Source: Pseudomonadota bacterium
Lineage (GTDB): Bacteria > Pseudomonadota > Alphaproteobacteria > Sphingomonadales > Sphingomonadaceae
Reading direction: 5' to 3'
Assembly (NCBI GenBank): GCA_021847605.1
Contig: JAJZQN010000007.1
Coordinates: forward strand, 1 to 64,000
Length of the DNA stretch: 64,000 bases
Below the pieces are notes generated by a model. That model saw nothing but the letters and a program-made list of their open reading frames with translations. It did not search any database and was not told the origin of the DNA. Position 1 is the stretch's first letter, and each line of letters opens with the position of its first letter. Of this stretch, positions 63,366-64,000 are shown one piece after another. A program made the translations under genes and the position numbers.

Positions 63366-64000
63366 ATGACGACGCTGACGCCGCTTGCCACCCTTATTCT
63401 GGGCATCGTTCTGGCGGGATGGCTGGGTGCGGCCGTGTGGGCCTTGCTCAGTGGCCAGAGGATGCGCCACACCGGCACACAGGCGCAGGGCAGGCTCGAC
63501 CGACTCGCTGCCCTGCTGGCGTCTGCGCCGGCCGCGCCCATCATCATTCATTCGGACGGCCGCCTTGAGGCGGCAGATCGCGTCGCGAAATGGCTGGGCA
63601 AAGCGCGTGTGCCTGCTTTCGTTTCAGAACTGACCGCTGAAGATGGCGGACTTATCCCTGATGATGCCGCCGCCCTCGCGCGTGAAATTGCTTCGGCTCA
63701 ACGTGCGGGTAAGAGCTTTTCCCTGCCCGTACGGGGCAGCGATTCCTCCCGCCTGCTGCTTGTCCGCGGTGCGCCTGCTTCGCCGGAAATGGCTGGTAAT
63801 GGCGGCGTATTGCTTTGGATTTTCGACGCGACAGACAGCCAGGCGGAAATTCAGGCTCTCAGGGCGCATGTCGACCAACTCCGCGATGCGCTGGAGGCGC
63901 TGGCTGGACTGGTCGAGGCTGCACCTTTCCCCATGTGGCATCGCACGCCCGACCTGCGCCTCAGCCTCGTCAATACCGCCTATGTTCGCGCCGTCGATGC
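63366..64000 (+). CDS. Start of a PAS-domain membrane sensor kinase-like gene, 3' end missing
   Basis: The frame is open from the ATG at 63366 to the last base of the window; 211 residues are visible. It begins with one membrane segment (LATLILGIVLAGWLGAAVWA), then a PAS-like domain (APIIIHSDGRLEAADRVAKW ... LLVRGAPAS), a coiled linker (IQALRAHVDQLRDALEAL) and the start of a second PAS domain (APFPMWHRTPDLRLSLVN). In sphingomonads a DivL-like or hybrid histidine kinase often follows ahcY, which makes that the likely identity; the kinase part itself is outside the window. Confidence 0.8.
   Translation, partial: MTTLTPLATLILGIVLAGWLGAAVWALLSGQRMRHTGTQAQGRLDRLAALLASAPAAPIIIHSDGRLEAADRVAKWLGKARVPAFVSELTAEDGGLIPDDAAALAREIASAQRAGKSFSLPVRGSDSSRLLLVRGAPASPEMAGNGGVLLWIFDATDSQAEIQALRAHVDQLRDALEALAGLVEAAPFPMWHRTPDLRLSLVNTAYVRAVD

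Overview
This window looks like chromosomal DNA of a high-GC alphaproteobacterium of the Sphingomonadaceae (Sphingobium, Sphingomonas or Novosphingobium type). The pointers are the archaeal-type prolyl-tRNA synthetase, the gene order mreBCD-mrdA-rodA, the divergent phaR/PHA-synthase-like pair, ahcY followed by a PAS-type membrane kinase, and the many secreted peptidases. The genus is inferred from protein resemblance read by eye; no search was run.

Bases 1-2505 hold the end of a hydantoinase B gene and an amidohydrolase gene. Their base use is visibly richer in A+T than the rest, so they look like acquired catabolic cargo. Bases 2739-18203 are a mobile element: a DUF6118 protein, a Ti-type relaxase TraA, an oriT-like hairpin plus nick core between divergent traA and traC, traC and traD, a run of accessory genes, a ParB-like protein, two AlpA-type regulators flanking a PIN-domain toxin-antitoxin pair, and a P4-type tyrosine integrase beside the 3' end of tRNA-Glu. 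No coupling protein or type IV secretion genes are present here, so it reads as an integrative mobilizable element or the end of a larger or decayed one. Its left attachment site is not in the window. The least explained part is a three-gene operon at 9419-11639, joined by ATGA overlaps: a twin-arginine-leader protein, a nucleotidyltransferase-like/HEPN protein and a membrane-anchored STN-domain protein. It diverges from a small ribbon-helix-helix gene, with two CCGATATCnCTTA repeats between them.

From 18201 onward the window is ordinary core genome. Blocks are: a SapC protein, an FAD-linked oxidase and an RhlE-type helicase (18.5-23 kb); two DUF2807 genes, an M28 peptidase, a VOC protein and tRNA-Lys (23-27 kb); the rod-shape operon mreB-mreC-mreD-mrdA-rodA, divergent from mutL (27-34.6 kb); ubiB, a diguanylate cyclase, era and csaA (34.6-38.3 kb); a polyhydroxyalkanoate-type cluster of thiolase, short PHA-synthase-like hydrolase and phaR (38.4-41.6 kb); two palindromic intergenic repeats; proS, oligopeptidase B and hslVU (42.4-48.2 kb); an entericidin-like lipoprotein and tRNA-Val; a DPP-IV-type peptidase overlapping a TPR/2OG-oxygenase gene; asd and an ACE-type M2 peptidase; a second GGDEF protein, AMP nucleosidase, a peroxiredoxin and a YqgE protein; and ahcY plus the start of a sensor-kinase-like gene that runs off the window.

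Several starts were moved from the longest open frame to a better supported codon (for example traA, mrdA, proS, asd, the thiolase and the YqgE gene). Two genes easily missed are included: a 42-residue lipoprotein at 48537-48665 and the truncated gene at 63366-64000.
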